Positions 1 to 9,727 are shown, counted from the first letter of the stretch. The stretch is 64,000 bases of DNA from Phytohabitans suffuscus (GCF_011764565.1 NZ_AP022871.1:7378320-7442319), one strand, 5' to 3'. Notes: generated by a model from the letters alone, not told the origin. Numbers and translations are program-made.

Positions 1-391
1 CCGAGCCGAGGTGGAGAACCAGTACGCCCGCGCGGTCCGCCGCACCGGCAACACCGCCGCCCGCGACGCGATCCGCCAGGTCTTCACGGTCACCGACCGG
101 ACCTGGCGGGGCATCGGCGAGATCCCCGCCAGCGGCCTCGCCCTCGCGCCCCGCTACGCCGCCTACGACGCCGAGCGCCGCTTCGCCGTCGAACGCGTCG
201 GCACCGGCGAACACCCGTCCTGCGTCGCCGGTGACATCCTGCGCGGCACCCGGCTGCCCACCGACTGCGCGGCATACGGCACCGCCTGCACGCCCCGCAC
301 ACCCCTCGGCGCGCCGATGGTGTCCGCCGAAGGCACCTGCGCCGCCTTCTTCAGCGCCGGCCGTCATCGATCCACTGTGGGGAGTCCATGA
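1..391 (+). CDS. hypD: HypD, hydrogenase maturation protein (3' end only)
   Basis: C-terminal ~130 residues of HypD, the Fe-S scaffold that, with HypC, carries the Fe(CN)2CO group before its insertion into [NiFe] hydrogenase in the cytoplasm (family knowledge). The frame is open at the left edge, so start and N-terminal half lie outside. Visible are the family blocks GEIPASGLALAPRYAAYDAE, then SCVAGDILRG, DCAAYGTACTP and SAEGTCAAFF, which hold the conserved cysteines of the Fe-S region. The stop overlaps the hypE start as ATGA, so the two are translationally coupled in a hyp operon. The identification is firm; the cofactor role is inferred from the family. Confidence 0.93.
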   Translation, partial: RAEVENQYARAVRRTGNTAARDAIRQVFTVTDRTWRGIGEIPASGLALAPRYAAYDAERRFAVERVGTGEHPSCVAGDILRGTRLPTDCAAYGTACTPRTPLGAPMVSAEGTCAAFFSAGRHRSTVGSP

Positions 392-1425
392 TGGAGCTCA
401 GCTGCCCCGTGCCCCGTGCGGAGACCGAACGGGTGCTGCTCGGCCACGGGTCCGGCGGCCAGCTCATGGCGGAGCTGCTCGGCAAGGTCATCACCCCCGG
501 CCTGGTGGCGCCCGGCCCGGCCGAGGACGCCGCGCTCGTACCCTTCGGCGACGGCCAGGCGGTGCTCTCCACCGACACCTTCGTGGTCACGCCGCGCTTC
601 TTCCCCGGCGGCGACATCGGCTCGCTCGCCGTGCACGGCACCGTCAACGACCTGGCCATGCGCGGCGCCACCCCGGTCGCGCTCTGCCTGGCGTACGTGC
701 TGGAGGAAGGTCTGCCGATCGACGAGCTGGCCCGGATCACCGCCTCGGTCGCGGTGGCGGCCCACTCCGCCGGCGTGCCGGTCGTCACCGGCGACACCAA
801 GGTCGTCGGCCGCGGCGCCGCGGACGGCATCTACGTCACCACCACCGGCCTCGGCGCGCCGCTGCCCGGCGCCGAGGTCTCCGCCGCCCGCGGCCGGCCC
901 GGCGACGTGGTGCTGCTGTCCGGCCCGATCGGCTGTCACGGCACCGCCATCCTGTCCGCCCGCGAGGACCTGGGCTTCGACAGCGAGATCCGCTCGGACA
1001 GCCAGCCCCTGAACCGACTCGTCGCACGCATGGTCGCCGCCGCCGGCCCGGAGCTACACGCGTTGCGCGACCCGACCCGCGGCGGGCTGGCCAGCGCCCT
1101 CAACGAGCTCGCCGCGGCCTCCGGCGTCGGCATCGAGATCGAGGAGGCCGCCCTCCCGGTGCCGCCGCCGGTGGCCGCGGCGTGCGAGCTGCTCGGCCTG
1201 GACCCGCTGCACGTCGCCAACGAGGGCTGCCTGGTCGCCCTGGTCGCCCCGCCGGCCGCCGGCGCGGTACTGGCCGCGATGCGCGACGGCCCGGAAGCTC
1301 CGGACGCCCGCGTCATCGGCGCCGTCACCGCCGCACGCGCCGGCCGGGTCACCGCCCGCACACTCGTCGGCTCCACCCGCGTCGTCGACATGCTCGTCGG
1401 CGAACAGCTCCCGCGCATCTGCTGA
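388..1425 (+). CDS. hypE: HypE, hydrogenase expression/formation protein
   Basis: 345 residues, the usual HypE length. HypE takes a carbamoyl group from HypF on its C-terminal cysteine and dehydrates it with ATP to a thiocyanate, the source of the cyanide ligands of [NiFe] hydrogenase. The sequence ends in the diagnostic Pro-Arg-Ile-Cys. It also shows the PurM-like ATP-binding features: an N-terminal GHGSGGQL, STDTFVVTP, NDLAMRGATP and, later, DPTRGGLASALNE. The start is the ATG in the ATGA overlap with hypD; the second codon is also ATG. A hydrogenase gene set should lie to the left, outside the window. Convergent with the next gene, 55 bp between them. Confidence 0.96.
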   Translation: MMELSCPVPRAETERVLLGHGSGGQLMAELLGKVITPGLVAPGPAEDAALVPFGDGQAVLSTDTFVVTPRFFPGGDIGSLAVHGTVNDLAMRGATPVALCLAYVLEEGLPIDELARITASVAVAAHSAGVPVVTGDTKVVGRGAADGIYVTTTGLGAPLPGAEVSAARGRPGDVVLLSGPIGCHGTAILSAREDLGFDSEIRSDSQPLNRLVARMVAAAGPELHALRDPTRGGLASALNELAAASGVGIEIEEAALPVPPPVAAACELLGLDPLHVANEGCLVALVAPPAAGAVLAAMRDGPEAPDARVIGAVTAARAGRVTARTLVGSTRVVDMLVGEQLPRIC

Positions 1426-1480
1426 GGGAAGCTCCCCCGGCCGGTCCGGGTCGGGCAGCCGGGTCACCGCGTCGACCGGC

Positions 1481-2668
<1,188 letters not shown>

Positions 2669-2776
2669 TGCGGATACCTCGTTTCCTCGCCGCTGCCAGC
2701 CGGACGGCAGGTACCGGCAGCGTCGCGACGACGGCGCACGCCACAGGCTCGGCGGTGGGCAGGGCCGGCGGCCTGG

Positions 2777-2998
2777 TCACTCCGGGACCGTGGAGCCCGC
2801 CTGCCGCGGCCCCGTGGCGGTCTCCACGCGGGCGTCGGCCCCCGGAAAGACCAGCGACTCGTGCCCGGTGTCCAGCCATTTGACGACGTAGGGCGGCCGA
2901 CCGGCATCGTCGCGTACGGCGGTCACCACGCCCACCCGGCGCGGGTCACCCACGTGCGTGCCCTCGAGAACGAGACGGTCACCGACGTTGGCCTTCAT
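2777..2998 (-). CDS. DUF1918 domain protein
   Basis: 73 residues. Matches the small actinobacterial DUF1918 family, an SH3-like beta-barrel of unknown function: M-K-A-N-V-G-D-R-L-V at the start, then GTHVGDPRRVGVV and PYVVKWLDTGHESLVFPGAD. An open frame extends 23 residues further upstream, but the family N-terminus begins at MKANVG and a GGAGGG ribosome site stands just before that ATG, so I chose it. The extra upstream codons are the translation of an 18-bp tandem duplication. No known function, no operon partner. Confidence 0.85.
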   Translation of the reverse strand: MKANVGDRLVLEGTHVGDPRRVGVVTAVRDDAGRPPYVVKWLDTGHESLVFPGADARVETATGPRQAGSTVPE

Positions 2999-3000
2999 GG

Positions 3001-3036
3001 TGCCCTCCGATGTCTCCGTGCCCTCCGATGTCTCCG
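3001..3036. repeat. 18-bp perfect tandem duplication over a ribosome binding site
   Basis: Two exact head-to-tail copies of TGCCCTCCGATGTCTCCG. On the minus strand each copy carries GGAGGGCA, the Shine-Dalgarno of the DUF1918 gene, so the ribosome site is doubled. It looks like replication slippage; because the unit is a multiple of three it leaves the upstream frame open. Confidence 0.9.
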
Positions 3037-3169
3037 CTCCCGCGCCGGAAGCCTTCGACCTGACCATGCCCGTCGAGGTCGCGGCCGCTCCAGGGGCTTT
3101 CTGCCGTGATGGCCGGGACCTTCGGCGGCCCGGGGCAGGTTGTTATGTTCGGTTCGCGACATTCGCCCC

Positions 3170-5821
3170 TTACCCCGGCTGGCGCAGGCGGCGCAGCAGC
3201 GCGTCCGGCTCGACCCCGACAGGGGCGAGCCGAAGCTTGGCATCGACCGCGACGGCGCCGTCGGGGCCGACCAGGATCGGGTTGAGGTCGAGCTCAGCGA
3301 TCTCGGGAATATCCTCGGCCAGCCGACCGAGCCGCAGCACCAGGTCCTCGACGGCGCCGGTGTCGACCGGTGGAGCGCCACGGTAGCCGGTCAGCAGCCG
3401 TGCGGCGCGCAGCGACCGCCACATCTGCCCGGCGTCCTGGTCGGTCATCGGCACGAGCCGGAACACCCGGTCGCCGAGCAGGTCGGTGTGCACGCCGCCC
3501 AGGCCGAGCATGACCAGCGATCCGAACAGCGGATCGTGCACCACACCGGCCACCAGCTCCGCCTGCCCGCGGGCCATCGGCTGGACCAGGACGGGTGGCT
3601 CCGGGCGTTCGACCGCCGCGGCGATGGCCCGGTATGCGGCCCGGACCTCGTCCGGGCCGCGCAGTCCGATGCGCACGGCGCCGATGTCGCTCTTGTGCAC
3701 CAGGTGCGGGTCGGCGGCCTTCAACACGACCGGGTACCCGGCCGCGGCGGCCGCGCCGACCACCGCCGGCTCGCCGGTCGCCTCCGCCGAGGAGAGCACC
3801 GGGATGCCGTACCGGCCCAGGATGTGGGCGATCCGCGGGTAAGGTTGCCAGCCGCCCCCGCCGGCCAACGCCGCCTCCACCGCGGCTCGCGCGCCAACGG
3901 TGTCCACACGGGACAGCGGCGGGCGGTCGCCGAGGGGCGCCTGCCGCCATCGCGCGTACCCGGCGGCGTGTGCCAGTGCCCGCACAGCCTGCTCGGGCAG
4001 GTCGTAGACGGGAGTGTGGCGCTTACCCAGCGCGGCCGGCGGATCCGCGGCGCCGATCACCACGGCGGCGGCGGTCAGGCCCTTGTGCCGGTCGAGGACC
4101 GGGGTCACCCCGGTCAGCACCGCCCGCACGTCGTTGGCCTTGGTCGCGGCCACCACCAGCAGCACGGCGTCCACCTCGCCGCTGGTCGCGTACGCGTCGA
4201 GCCTCTTGGCGAACGCGGCCGGGGTGGCGCCGGCGCCGAGGTCGAGCGGGTTCTCCCCGGCACCGAGCGCTGGCACCCGCAACCCGGCGGCCTCCGCGGC
4301 GTCGGCCGCGAGCACGTTGACGCCACCGGCGTTGCCGATGATGCCCAGCCGGTCGCCGGCCGGCAGCGGCTGTTCGGTCAGCAGCCGGGCGGTGTCGAGC
4401 AGTTCGCCGAGCGTATCCACCCGGATCACACCGGCCTGCGCGAACAGGGCGTCCACCGCGACATCCGGCGCGGCCGCGGCCGCGGTGTGCGAAGCGCCCG
4501 CCCGCCGGCCCGACGCCGACCGGCCGCTCTTGACCGCCAGTACCGGCTTGCGCCGCCCCAGCGCGCGCACCAGGCGGGCGAACTTACGGGGGTTGCCGAA
4601 CGACTCCAGGTAGAGCGCCACCGCGCGGGTCGCCGGGTCGTCGTACCAGTAGGCGAGCAGGTCGTTGCCACTCACATCGGCCTTGTTGCCCAGCGAGACG
4701 AACGTGGAGATGCCGCAGCCGGTCCGCGCCGCCTGAGCGAGCAGCGCGATCCCCACGGCACCGGACTGCGACGCCACGGCCAGCCCACCGGCCGGCGCGG
4801 CCGTCGGGGCGAAGCTCGCGTTGAGCCGCACACCGGGGTCGGTGTTGAGGATGCCGAGGCAGTTGGGCCCGACCAGCCGCATGCCGTGCTCGCGGGCCAG
4901 CCGCACGAGGTCGGCCTGGTCGGCGAGGCCGGCCTGGCCAGCCTCGCCGAAGCCGGAGCTGAGGATGACCGCCGCCCGGGCGCCGATCTGTGCCGCCTGC
5001 TCGACCACGTCTCGCACCGCGGGGCCGGGGACGGCGACGACGACCAGGTCGACCGGGCCGGGCAGCCGCGCCAGCGACGGCCACGCGGGAACGCCGGCGA
5101 CCGTCCCGGCCCTCGAGTTCACCGCATACACCGGGCCGGCGAAACCCCCCTCGACGATCGCCCGGAGTGTCTCGTGGCCGATCCCACCCGGCCGCCGGCC
5201 GGCGCCGACCACCGCGACGGAGCGCGGGGCCAGCAGGGGCCGCAGCGCGGCCCGCTCGGCGGCCCGGTCCCGCGCGTCGACCGCGAGGAGGACGGCGTCG
5301 TCGACCGTGGTGCCGACGTTGACATCGACGACCCCGTCGGCGAAATGCGTGGTCGTGCGGCTGGTCAGGTCGCGGGCGACCTTGAGCATGCGGTGGTTGC
5401 TCGGCAGCACCTCACCGGTCAGCTCGGTGATGCCGTGCTCCCGGGCCTGGGCGGCCAGGTGTTCCAGCAGCAGGGTGCCGATGCCGCGGCCGCGGTGCGG
5501 CTCGGCGACGAAGACCGCGAACTCGGCCTGCCCGGGCGACATGGGCATCCGCTCGTACGACGCCACGCCGACCACCTCGCCCGCGGCTACGGCCATCGCG
5601 GAGGCGTGGTCGCCGTCGGGCGGCCGGACCAGCCGGCGGACCTCGGCGTCGATCGTCGAGTGGCCGGGCGCGGCGAAGAAGCGCAGCCGCAGGCTCTCCG
5701 GCGAAGCCTCGGCGAAGAGCCGGTCCAGCGCGGCCCTGTCCGCGTCCACCGCGGACCGGACGCGCACGATGCCGCCGTCGGAGGTCAGCGCGTCGCAAGC
5801 CTCCACCACGAACCTGGTCAC
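3170..5821 (-). CDS. Bifunctional GNAT acetyltransferase / ADP-forming acyl-CoA synthetase-like protein (Pat family)
   Basis: 883 residues with three parts. Residues ~15-165 are a GNAT domain (acetyl-CoA loop PHRGRGIGTLLLEHLA). Residues ~195-650 are the CoA-binding and ligase-CoA domains of NDP-forming acyl-CoA synthetases (SVAVVGAGRRPGGIGHE, LVGPNCLGILN, ASQSGAVG). Residues ~660-880 are an ATP-grasp domain (PVVLKAADPHLVHKSDIGAV). Relatives are protein lysine acetyltransferases of the Pat/PatZ type, which tune acyl-CoA synthetases by acetylation. Here the GNAT part is N-terminal, the actinobacterial order. His445 in the motif ASHTAA is at the phospho-histidine position of true synthetases, so ligase activity is not ruled out. 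GTG start with AGGAG 8 bases upstream. Confidence 0.9.
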   Translation of the reverse strand: MTRFVVEACDALTSDGGIVRVRSAVDADRAALDRLFAEASPESLRLRFFAAPGHSTIDAEVRRLVRPPDGDHASAMAVAAGEVVGVASYERMPMSPGQAEFAVFVAEPHRGRGIGTLLLEHLAAQAREHGITELTGEVLPSNHRMLKVARDLTSRTTTHFADGVVDVNVGTTVDDAVLLAVDARDRAAERAALRPLLAPRSVAVVGAGRRPGGIGHETLRAIVEGGFAGPVYAVNSRAGTVAGVPAWPSLARLPGPVDLVVVAVPGPAVRDVVEQAAQIGARAAVILSSGFGEAGQAGLADQADLVRLAREHGMRLVGPNCLGILNTDPGVRLNASFAPTAAPAGGLAVASQSGAVGIALLAQAARTGCGISTFVSLGNKADVSGNDLLAYWYDDPATRAVALYLESFGNPRKFARLVRALGRRKPVLAVKSGRSASGRRAGASHTAAAAAPDVAVDALFAQAGVIRVDTLGELLDTARLLTEQPLPAGDRLGIIGNAGGVNVLAADAAEAAGLRVPALGAGENPLDLGAGATPAAFAKRLDAYATSGEVDAVLLVVAATKANDVRAVLTGVTPVLDRHKGLTAAAVVIGAADPPAALGKRHTPVYDLPEQAVRALAHAAGYARWRQAPLGDRPPLSRVDTVGARAAVEAALAGGGGWQPYPRIAHILGRYGIPVLSSAEATGEPAVVGAAAAAGYPVVLKAADPHLVHKSDIGAVRIGLRGPDEVRAAYRAIAAAVERPEPPVLVQPMARGQAELVAGVVHDPLFGSLVMLGLGGVHTDLLGDRVFRLVPMTDQDAGQMWRSLRAARLLTGYRGAPPVDTGAVEDLVLRLGRLAEDIPEIAELDLNPILVGPDGAVAVDAKLRLAPVGVEPDALLRRLRQPG

Positions 5822-6141
5822 GGCGGGCTCCTCTCGTGGGCTACGTCCAGCACACCACCGGCGGCCGCGCCGGGGCAGAGGCGATCCGCTCGCCCGACCC
5901 GGGACCTTGGTCCGCTGGTCAGCGCCGCCGCGGCGGCTTCCTCGGCCACCGCGGCGGCTTCCTCGGCCGCCTCGGGGTCGAGGCAGGTCCGCTTCTCGCG
6001 CCCGGCGGGCAGGAAATACTACTTAACAAGTGGGAAATGTGGGTTGGGTCACGCGCGCTTGATAAATGCCCAGTAAGGAAAGCAGGGTTGTCACTCGTCA
6101 GCGACTGCCAAGAATCCACTTGATAGGACGGTCCCTCGCCG
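5822..6141. promoter_or_regulatory. Divergent intergenic region between pat-like gene and metN
   Basis: Gene-free 320 bp. It holds a 20-nt direct repeat (CCGCGGCGGCTTCCTCGGCC at 5928 and again at 5949). It then has an AT-richer block from ~6013 to ~6125, including the small inverted repeat ACTTAACAAGT and TTGATAAATG. It must contain the promoters of both flanking genes. I see no recognisable SAM riboswitch core and no Rrf2-type palindrome like those at 9.2 and 9.7 kb. Confidence 0.5.
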
Positions 6142-7115
6142 GTGATCCACATCAACGGACTCCGCAAGACGTACCGCGGCCGCGGCGGTGACATCGCCGC
6201 CGTGGACGGCGTCGACCTGACCGTTCGCGACGGCGAGATCTTCGGGGTGCTCGGCCGCAGCGGCGCGGGCAAGAGCACGCTGCTGCGCTGCGTCAACATG
6301 CTGGAGCGCCCGGACTCGGGCACGGTCACCGTCGACGGGGTCGACCTGGGCGCGCTGAGCGAGGACAAGCTGCGCGGGCCCGGCAGCGGATCGGCATGAT
6401 CCATCAGCACTTCGCACTGCTGTCGTCGCGTACCGCCGCCGGCAACGTGGCATTTCCGCTGGAGGTCATGGGGGTGCCGCGCCACGAGCGGGCGACCCGG
6501 GTGCGCGAGCTGCTCGACCTGGTCGGCCTCGGCGGGCGTGCGGACGCGTACCCGGCGCAGCTGTCCGGCGGCCAGAAGCAGCGGGTCGGCATCGCGCGGG
6601 CGCTGGCCGGCAGGCCGTCCGTGCTGCTCTCCGACGAGGCGACGTCCGCGCTCGACCCGGAGACCACCGGCTCCATCCTGGAGCTGCTGCGCGACCTCAA
6701 CCAGCGGCTCGGCCTGACGATCCTGCTGATCACCCATGAGATGGAGGTGGTCAAGCGGATCTGCGACTCGGTGGCGGTCATGCACGACGGGCGGGTCACC
6801 GAGTCGGGCGCGGTGCCCGAGCTGCTCGCCCGTCCCGGCTCCGAGCTGGCCCGCGGTGTCTTCCGGCTCGGCCCCGTGCCCGACCTGCCCGGCCACACCG
6901 TGGTGGACGTGACGGTGGCCGGCGACGGGACGTTCGTCGCCGAGCTGGCCCGCACCTTCGACATCGAGGTGCGCATCCTCGGTGGCTCGGTCGAGACGGT
7001 CGCCGGCGGGCGCGTGGGCCGCGTCCGTATCGGGCTGCCGGGGACCCCGGAGGCGAACGAGGCGCGGCTGCGCCACCTGCGCGAGACCGGTCACGCCCTG
7101 GAGGTACCGGCATGA
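6142..7115 (+). CDS. metN: MetN, D/L-methionine ABC transporter ATPase (one-base frameshift)
   Basis: ATPase of the methionine importer. N-terminal part (GTG start, MIHINGLRKTY) carries Walker A GRSGAGKST and CVNMLERPDSG. The remainder, in the next frame, continues RIGMIHQHFALLSSRT (Q-loop), LSGGQKQRVGIARA, VLLSDEATSALDPE, THEM and the C-terminal ACT-like/NIL domain from ~245. The frame breaks at ~6375-6385 (after GEDKLR-type helix): adding one base would give ARQRIGMI as in the family and a 324-residue protein. Either a pseudogene or, more likely, a sequencing deletion. ATGA overlap with metI; first gene of metNIQ. Confidence 0.88.
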
Positions 7116-7768
7116 CCTGGTCGGACATCGCGCCGCTGCTGTGGCAGGCGACGAAGGAGAGCGCCTACATGGTGGGCGTCGCCACCGTCCTGACCGCGGC
7201 GGGCGGGCTGCTCATCGGGGTACTGCTCGTGCTGACCGACCGCGGCGGCCTGCTCGCCGCGCGCCCGGTCAACGCGGTGCTCGGCCTGATCGTCAACATC
7301 GGGCGGTCGCTGCCCTTCATCATCCTGCTGGTCGCCATCATCCCGTTCACCCGGGCGGTGGTCGGCACGACGATCGGCACCACGGCGGCGATCGTGCCGC
7401 TGACCGTGGGCGCGATCCCCTTCTACGCCCGGATCGTCGAGACGTCGATCCGCGAGGTCGACCGCGATGTCATCGCGGCCGCGCGGGCGATGGGCGCGTC
7501 CCGCCCGCAGATCGTCCGCAAGGTACTGCTCCGCGAGGCCCGGCCGGGCCTCGTCGCCGGCCTCACCATCACCGTCATCGCCCTGGTGAGCTACTCGGCG
7601 ATGGCCGGCGTGGTGGGCGGCGGCGGCCTCGGTGACCTGGCGATCCGGTACGGCTACCAGCGCTTCGAGAACGAGGTGATGGTCGCCACCGTCCTGCTGC
7701 TCGTCGTCTTCGTGCAGCTCACCCAGATGCTGGGCGACTTCGTCGCCCGCCGTCTGTCCCATCAGTAG
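7112..7768 (+). CDS. metI: MetI, methionine ABC transporter permease
   Basis: 218 residues, five predicted membrane helices, the usual MetI size. The cytoplasmic coupling loop ETSIREVDRDVIAAARAMGA is the EAA motif contacting MetN; IGRSLPFIILLVAIIPFTR and AMAGVVGGGGLGDLAIRYGY are strongly conserved in methionine permeases. Moves D- or L-methionine across the cytoplasmic membrane with MetN and the lipoprotein MetQ. Translationally coupled to metN by ATGA. Confidence 0.95.
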   Translation: MTWSDIAPLLWQATKESAYMVGVATVLTAAGGLLIGVLLVLTDRGGLLAARPVNAVLGLIVNIGRSLPFIILLVAIIPFTRAVVGTTIGTTAAIVPLTVGAIPFYARIVETSIREVDRDVIAAARAMGASRPQIVRKVLLREARPGLVAGLTITVIALVSYSAMAGVVGGGGLGDLAIRYGYQRFENEVMVATVLLLVVFVQLTQMLGDFVARRLSHQ

Positions 7769-7780
7769 AAAGGCGTTCCC

Positions 7781-8607
7781 GTGCGTCGCGCTATCGCCAC
7801 CCTGCTCGCTGTCACCGGCCTCGTCCTCGGCCTGGCGGCGTGTGGCTCGGACGACTCCGACTCCGGCGGCTCGGCCTCGGCCGAGCAGGCGCTGAAGGTC
7901 GGTGTCAGTCCGGTGCCACACGGTGAGATCCTCACGTACATCTCTGACAATCTCGCCGCGGTCGAGGGGCTCAAGCTGGAGATCGTCGAGTTCAACGACT
8001 ATGTCCAGCCGAATGTCGCCCTCCAGGACAAGCAGTTGGACGCTAACTACTTTCAGCATGTGCCGTACCTGGAGGAGGAGGTGGCCAGCAAGGGATACAC
8101 GTTCACGCCCCTTAAGCCGGTGCATATCGAGCCGCTCGGTGTGTACTCCAAGAAGGTCGAGAGTCTCGCGGAGGTGCCGGATGGTGGTGTGGTCGCGATT
8201 CCCAGCGATCCGTCCAATTCGGGTCGCGCGCTCAACCTGCTTGCGACCAATGGCCTGATCACGCTCAAGGACGGTGCCGGGGTGAAGGCCACCGAGGCGG
8301 ATATTACGGCGAATCCGAAGAACCTGGAGTTCAAGGCGCTGGAGAGCGCGCAGTTGCCGCGCAGTCTTGAGGACACCGCTTTGTCGGTTATCAACGGCAA
8401 CTATGCCATCGAGACCGGGCTCACGCCGGCCAAGGACGCGCTGGCGCTGGAGAAGGGGAGAACAACCCGTACGCGAACCTGCTCGTCGTGCGTACCGGTG
8501 AGGAGAACGATCCGCGGGTGCTCAAGCTGGAGAAGCTGCTGCATTCGCCCGAGGTGAAGAAGTTCATCGAGGACAAGTACGCCGGCTCCGTGCTGGCGGC
8601 CTACTGA
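7781..8607 (+). CDS. metQ: MetQ, methionine-binding lipoprotein (one-base frameshift)
   Basis: NlpA/MetQ lipoprotein. Signal peptide with lipobox LAACGS at ~residue 18-23, then KVGVSPVPHGEILTYI, NYFQHVPYLEEE and SVINGNYAIETGL, all family blocks. At ~8455 the frame breaks in a G run: one extra G restores ENNPYANLLVVRTGEEN through KKFIEDKYAGSVLAAY and the stop, giving 275 residues, the normal length. Likely a sequencing deletion. Codon use differs from its neighbours, with many T- and A-ending codons, so the gene may be of different origin or under different selection. 12 bp after metI; GTG start behind GAAAGG. Confidence 0.9.
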
Positions 8608-8740
8608 CCCCGTCCACCGCGTCGTACCCGTACGAGGCCCGGCCGCCGAAGCCGGCGAGTCTCCAGGGGCAACGGGTCGCCACGGACGGTCCGAGCTGTC
8701 GCCGATCGAGGGATCCGAATTCGGGCGGGCCAAACCCCCA

Positions 8741-8770
8741 ACCCGAAAGCTCTATGGAGATCTTTCGGGT
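8741..8770 (+). terminator. Hairpin downstream of metNIQ
   Basis: Perfect 9-bp stem ACCCGAAAG/CTTTCGGGT with a 12-nt loop, 134 bp after metQ. No clear U tract, as is common in actinomycetes; a terminator role is plausible but unproven. Confidence 0.5.
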
Positions 8771-8814
8771 CAGGGTCCGGTTCGTCCGCTCGATGTGGTG
8801 AGTGGGGATCGGGT

Positions 8815-8868
8815 TTCGGTGGATCGTGGTATGGATCCGCCCCTCTGGGGCAGGTTGGTACCACGATC
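8815..8868. repeat. Palindromic intergenic repeat, copy A
   Basis: Contains inverted arms GATCGTGGTA (8822) and TACCACGATC (8859) around a CCGCCCCTCTGGGG core. About 35 bases of it recur in inverted orientation at 58541-58575 with one mismatch and one indel, so it belongs to a dispersed family. Confidence 0.75.
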
Positions 8869-8944
8869 TCTTGGCCGGGAGCCGTGCGCGGCGGGGGCAG
8901 GGGCGGCGGCGGCGAATTCGCCTGGTTTGGTTCTTCTGGCCGTG

Positions 8945-8996
8945 GTGATCGTGGACGTGGGCCGCTCTCGTAGGGGCGGTTGAGGTCCACGATCAC
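8945..8996. repeat. Palindromic intergenic repeat, related copy
   Basis: Perfect 12-bp arms GTGATCGTGGAC and GTCCACGATCAC separated by 28 nt that contain CCGCTC...GGGGCGG. Same architecture as the repeat at 8.8 kb (GATCGTGG arm, GC-rich core, CCACGATC arm), with a diverged core. Confidence 0.7.
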
Positions 8997-9240
8997 GGCG
9001 GCCTCGGCGATCTGGTGAGGACAGACCGGAGGGCTGGCTTGCGGGAGATGCGGTGCGGTGGCGTCGCGGGTGGGGTGGTTGTGGGTTGTGGATCGCGGAG
9101 GGTGAGGCGGCGGGAGCAACGGTCTGGGGCACCGCGGACGTCGCGGCAGCTCAAAGCTTCTTGATCTGGGTTTCCAGCTCCGTGGAGGGATCCGAGCCAC
9201 CCCGACCCTGAAAGCTCTCTGGTAACCTGAGCCGTGCGGA

Positions 9241-9263
9241 TACCCTACTTTTCAGATAGGATA
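9241..9263 (+). promoter_or_regulatory. Putative Rrf2-family operator overlapping the regulator start
   Basis: TACCCTA-N9-TAGGATA ending at the start codon of the Rrf2 gene. The same arrangement (TAnCCTA, 9 bases, TAGGAT) occurs upstream of the next operon. CymR/IscR-type Rrf2 dimers bind such palindromes, so autorepression is likely (inference). Confidence 0.65.
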
Positions 9264-9687
9264 TGCGCGTGCAGATCACGGCGCGGGGAGACTACGCGGT
9301 ACAGGCCATGGTCGCCGCGGCGAGCCTGGGCGGGGGTGCGCCGGTGACGGCGGCGAGGCTGGCCGAGGCCCAGGGATCCCGCTGAGCTACCTGCACGGGA
9401 TCCTGCTCGACCTGCGTCGCGGCGGCCTGGTCTACAGCCGTCGCGGCACCGACGGTGGATACGTGCTGGCCAAGGAGCCCGACCAGATCAGCGTGGGAGA
9501 CATCCTGCGCACGGTAGGCGGGTCGTGGAGCTCCGTGCGGGGGATGCCGGCGGAGAAGGTCACCTACTGGGGAGCCGCCGCCGGCCTGCCCGCGCTCTGG
9601 TCGTCGGTCCACTCCGCGATCGTCAGGGTGGTCGACCAGACCACCGTCTCCGACCTGCTCGCCGGCCGGCGCCACACGTGGTGCTAA
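9263..9687 (+). CDS. Rrf2-family transcriptional regulator, CymR-like (one-base frameshift)
   Basis: Winged-helix Rrf2 regulator, 141 residues once repaired. N-terminus MRVQITARGDYAVQAMVAAA is the family signature. The recognition segment is LSYLHGILLDLRRGGLVYSRRGTDGGYVLAK, split here into LSYLHGILLDLRRGG and the wing RRGTDGGYVLA. At ~9372 one G is missing in CAGGGATCC; restoring it gives EAQGIPLSYL in one frame. The three Fe-S cysteines of IscR are absent, so this is not an iron-sulfur sensor; it is closer to CymR, the sulfur/cysteine regulator. GTG six bases downstream is an alternative start. Lies between metNIQ and the organosulfur operon, each side having a matching operator only at its own and the operon's promoter. 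Confidence 0.85.
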
Positions 9688-9703
9688 GAGAGATCTTCCC
9701 AGA

Positions 9704-9727
9704 TAACCTATCTTGCCCATAGGATTA
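9704..9727 (+). promoter_or_regulatory. Putative Rrf2-family operator of the organosulfur operon
   Basis: TAACCTA-N9-TAGGATTA, the second copy of the palindrome seen at the Rrf2 gene start, 36 bp before the solute-binding protein start. Same arm sequence and same 9-base spacer. Confidence 0.68.

Larger units (their letters stand above)
8608..9240. other. Gene-free 630-bp region with palindromic repeats
   Basis: No convincing gene on either strand. It contains a hairpin just beyond metQ, two related palindromic repeats listed separately, and an imperfect direct repeat (GAGGGATCCGA followed by a CCNGAAAGCTCTNTGG block) at ~8708-8757 and ~9185-9222 that brackets the region. That bracketing could mean a small inserted segment; nothing transposase-like is inside. 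Confidence 0.55.

Noticed and set aside
5836..6000. Short minus-strand reading LPAGREKRTCLDPEAAEEAA ahead of metN
   Set aside because: No start codon or ribosome site, and its repeats come from the 20-nt direct repeat.
3140..6076. A 978-codon plus-strand open frame opposite the acetyltransferase gene
   Set aside because: Low-complexity Arg/Gly/Pro/His composition typical of antisense frames in GC-rich DNA; the minus-strand gene has clear domains and a ribosome site.
6010..6125. AT-rich metN leader with TTGATAAATG, reminiscent of the SAM-II riboswitch core
   Set aside because: The partner helix and the conserved 5' loop of SAM-II are missing, and no SAM-I or SAM-IV core is visible either. 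Only the short shared string remains.
8601..9200. A 199-codon minus-strand frame in the 8.6-9.2 kb gap
   Set aside because: Proline/arginine-rich, crosses two palindromic repeats, no family resemblance and no ribosome site.
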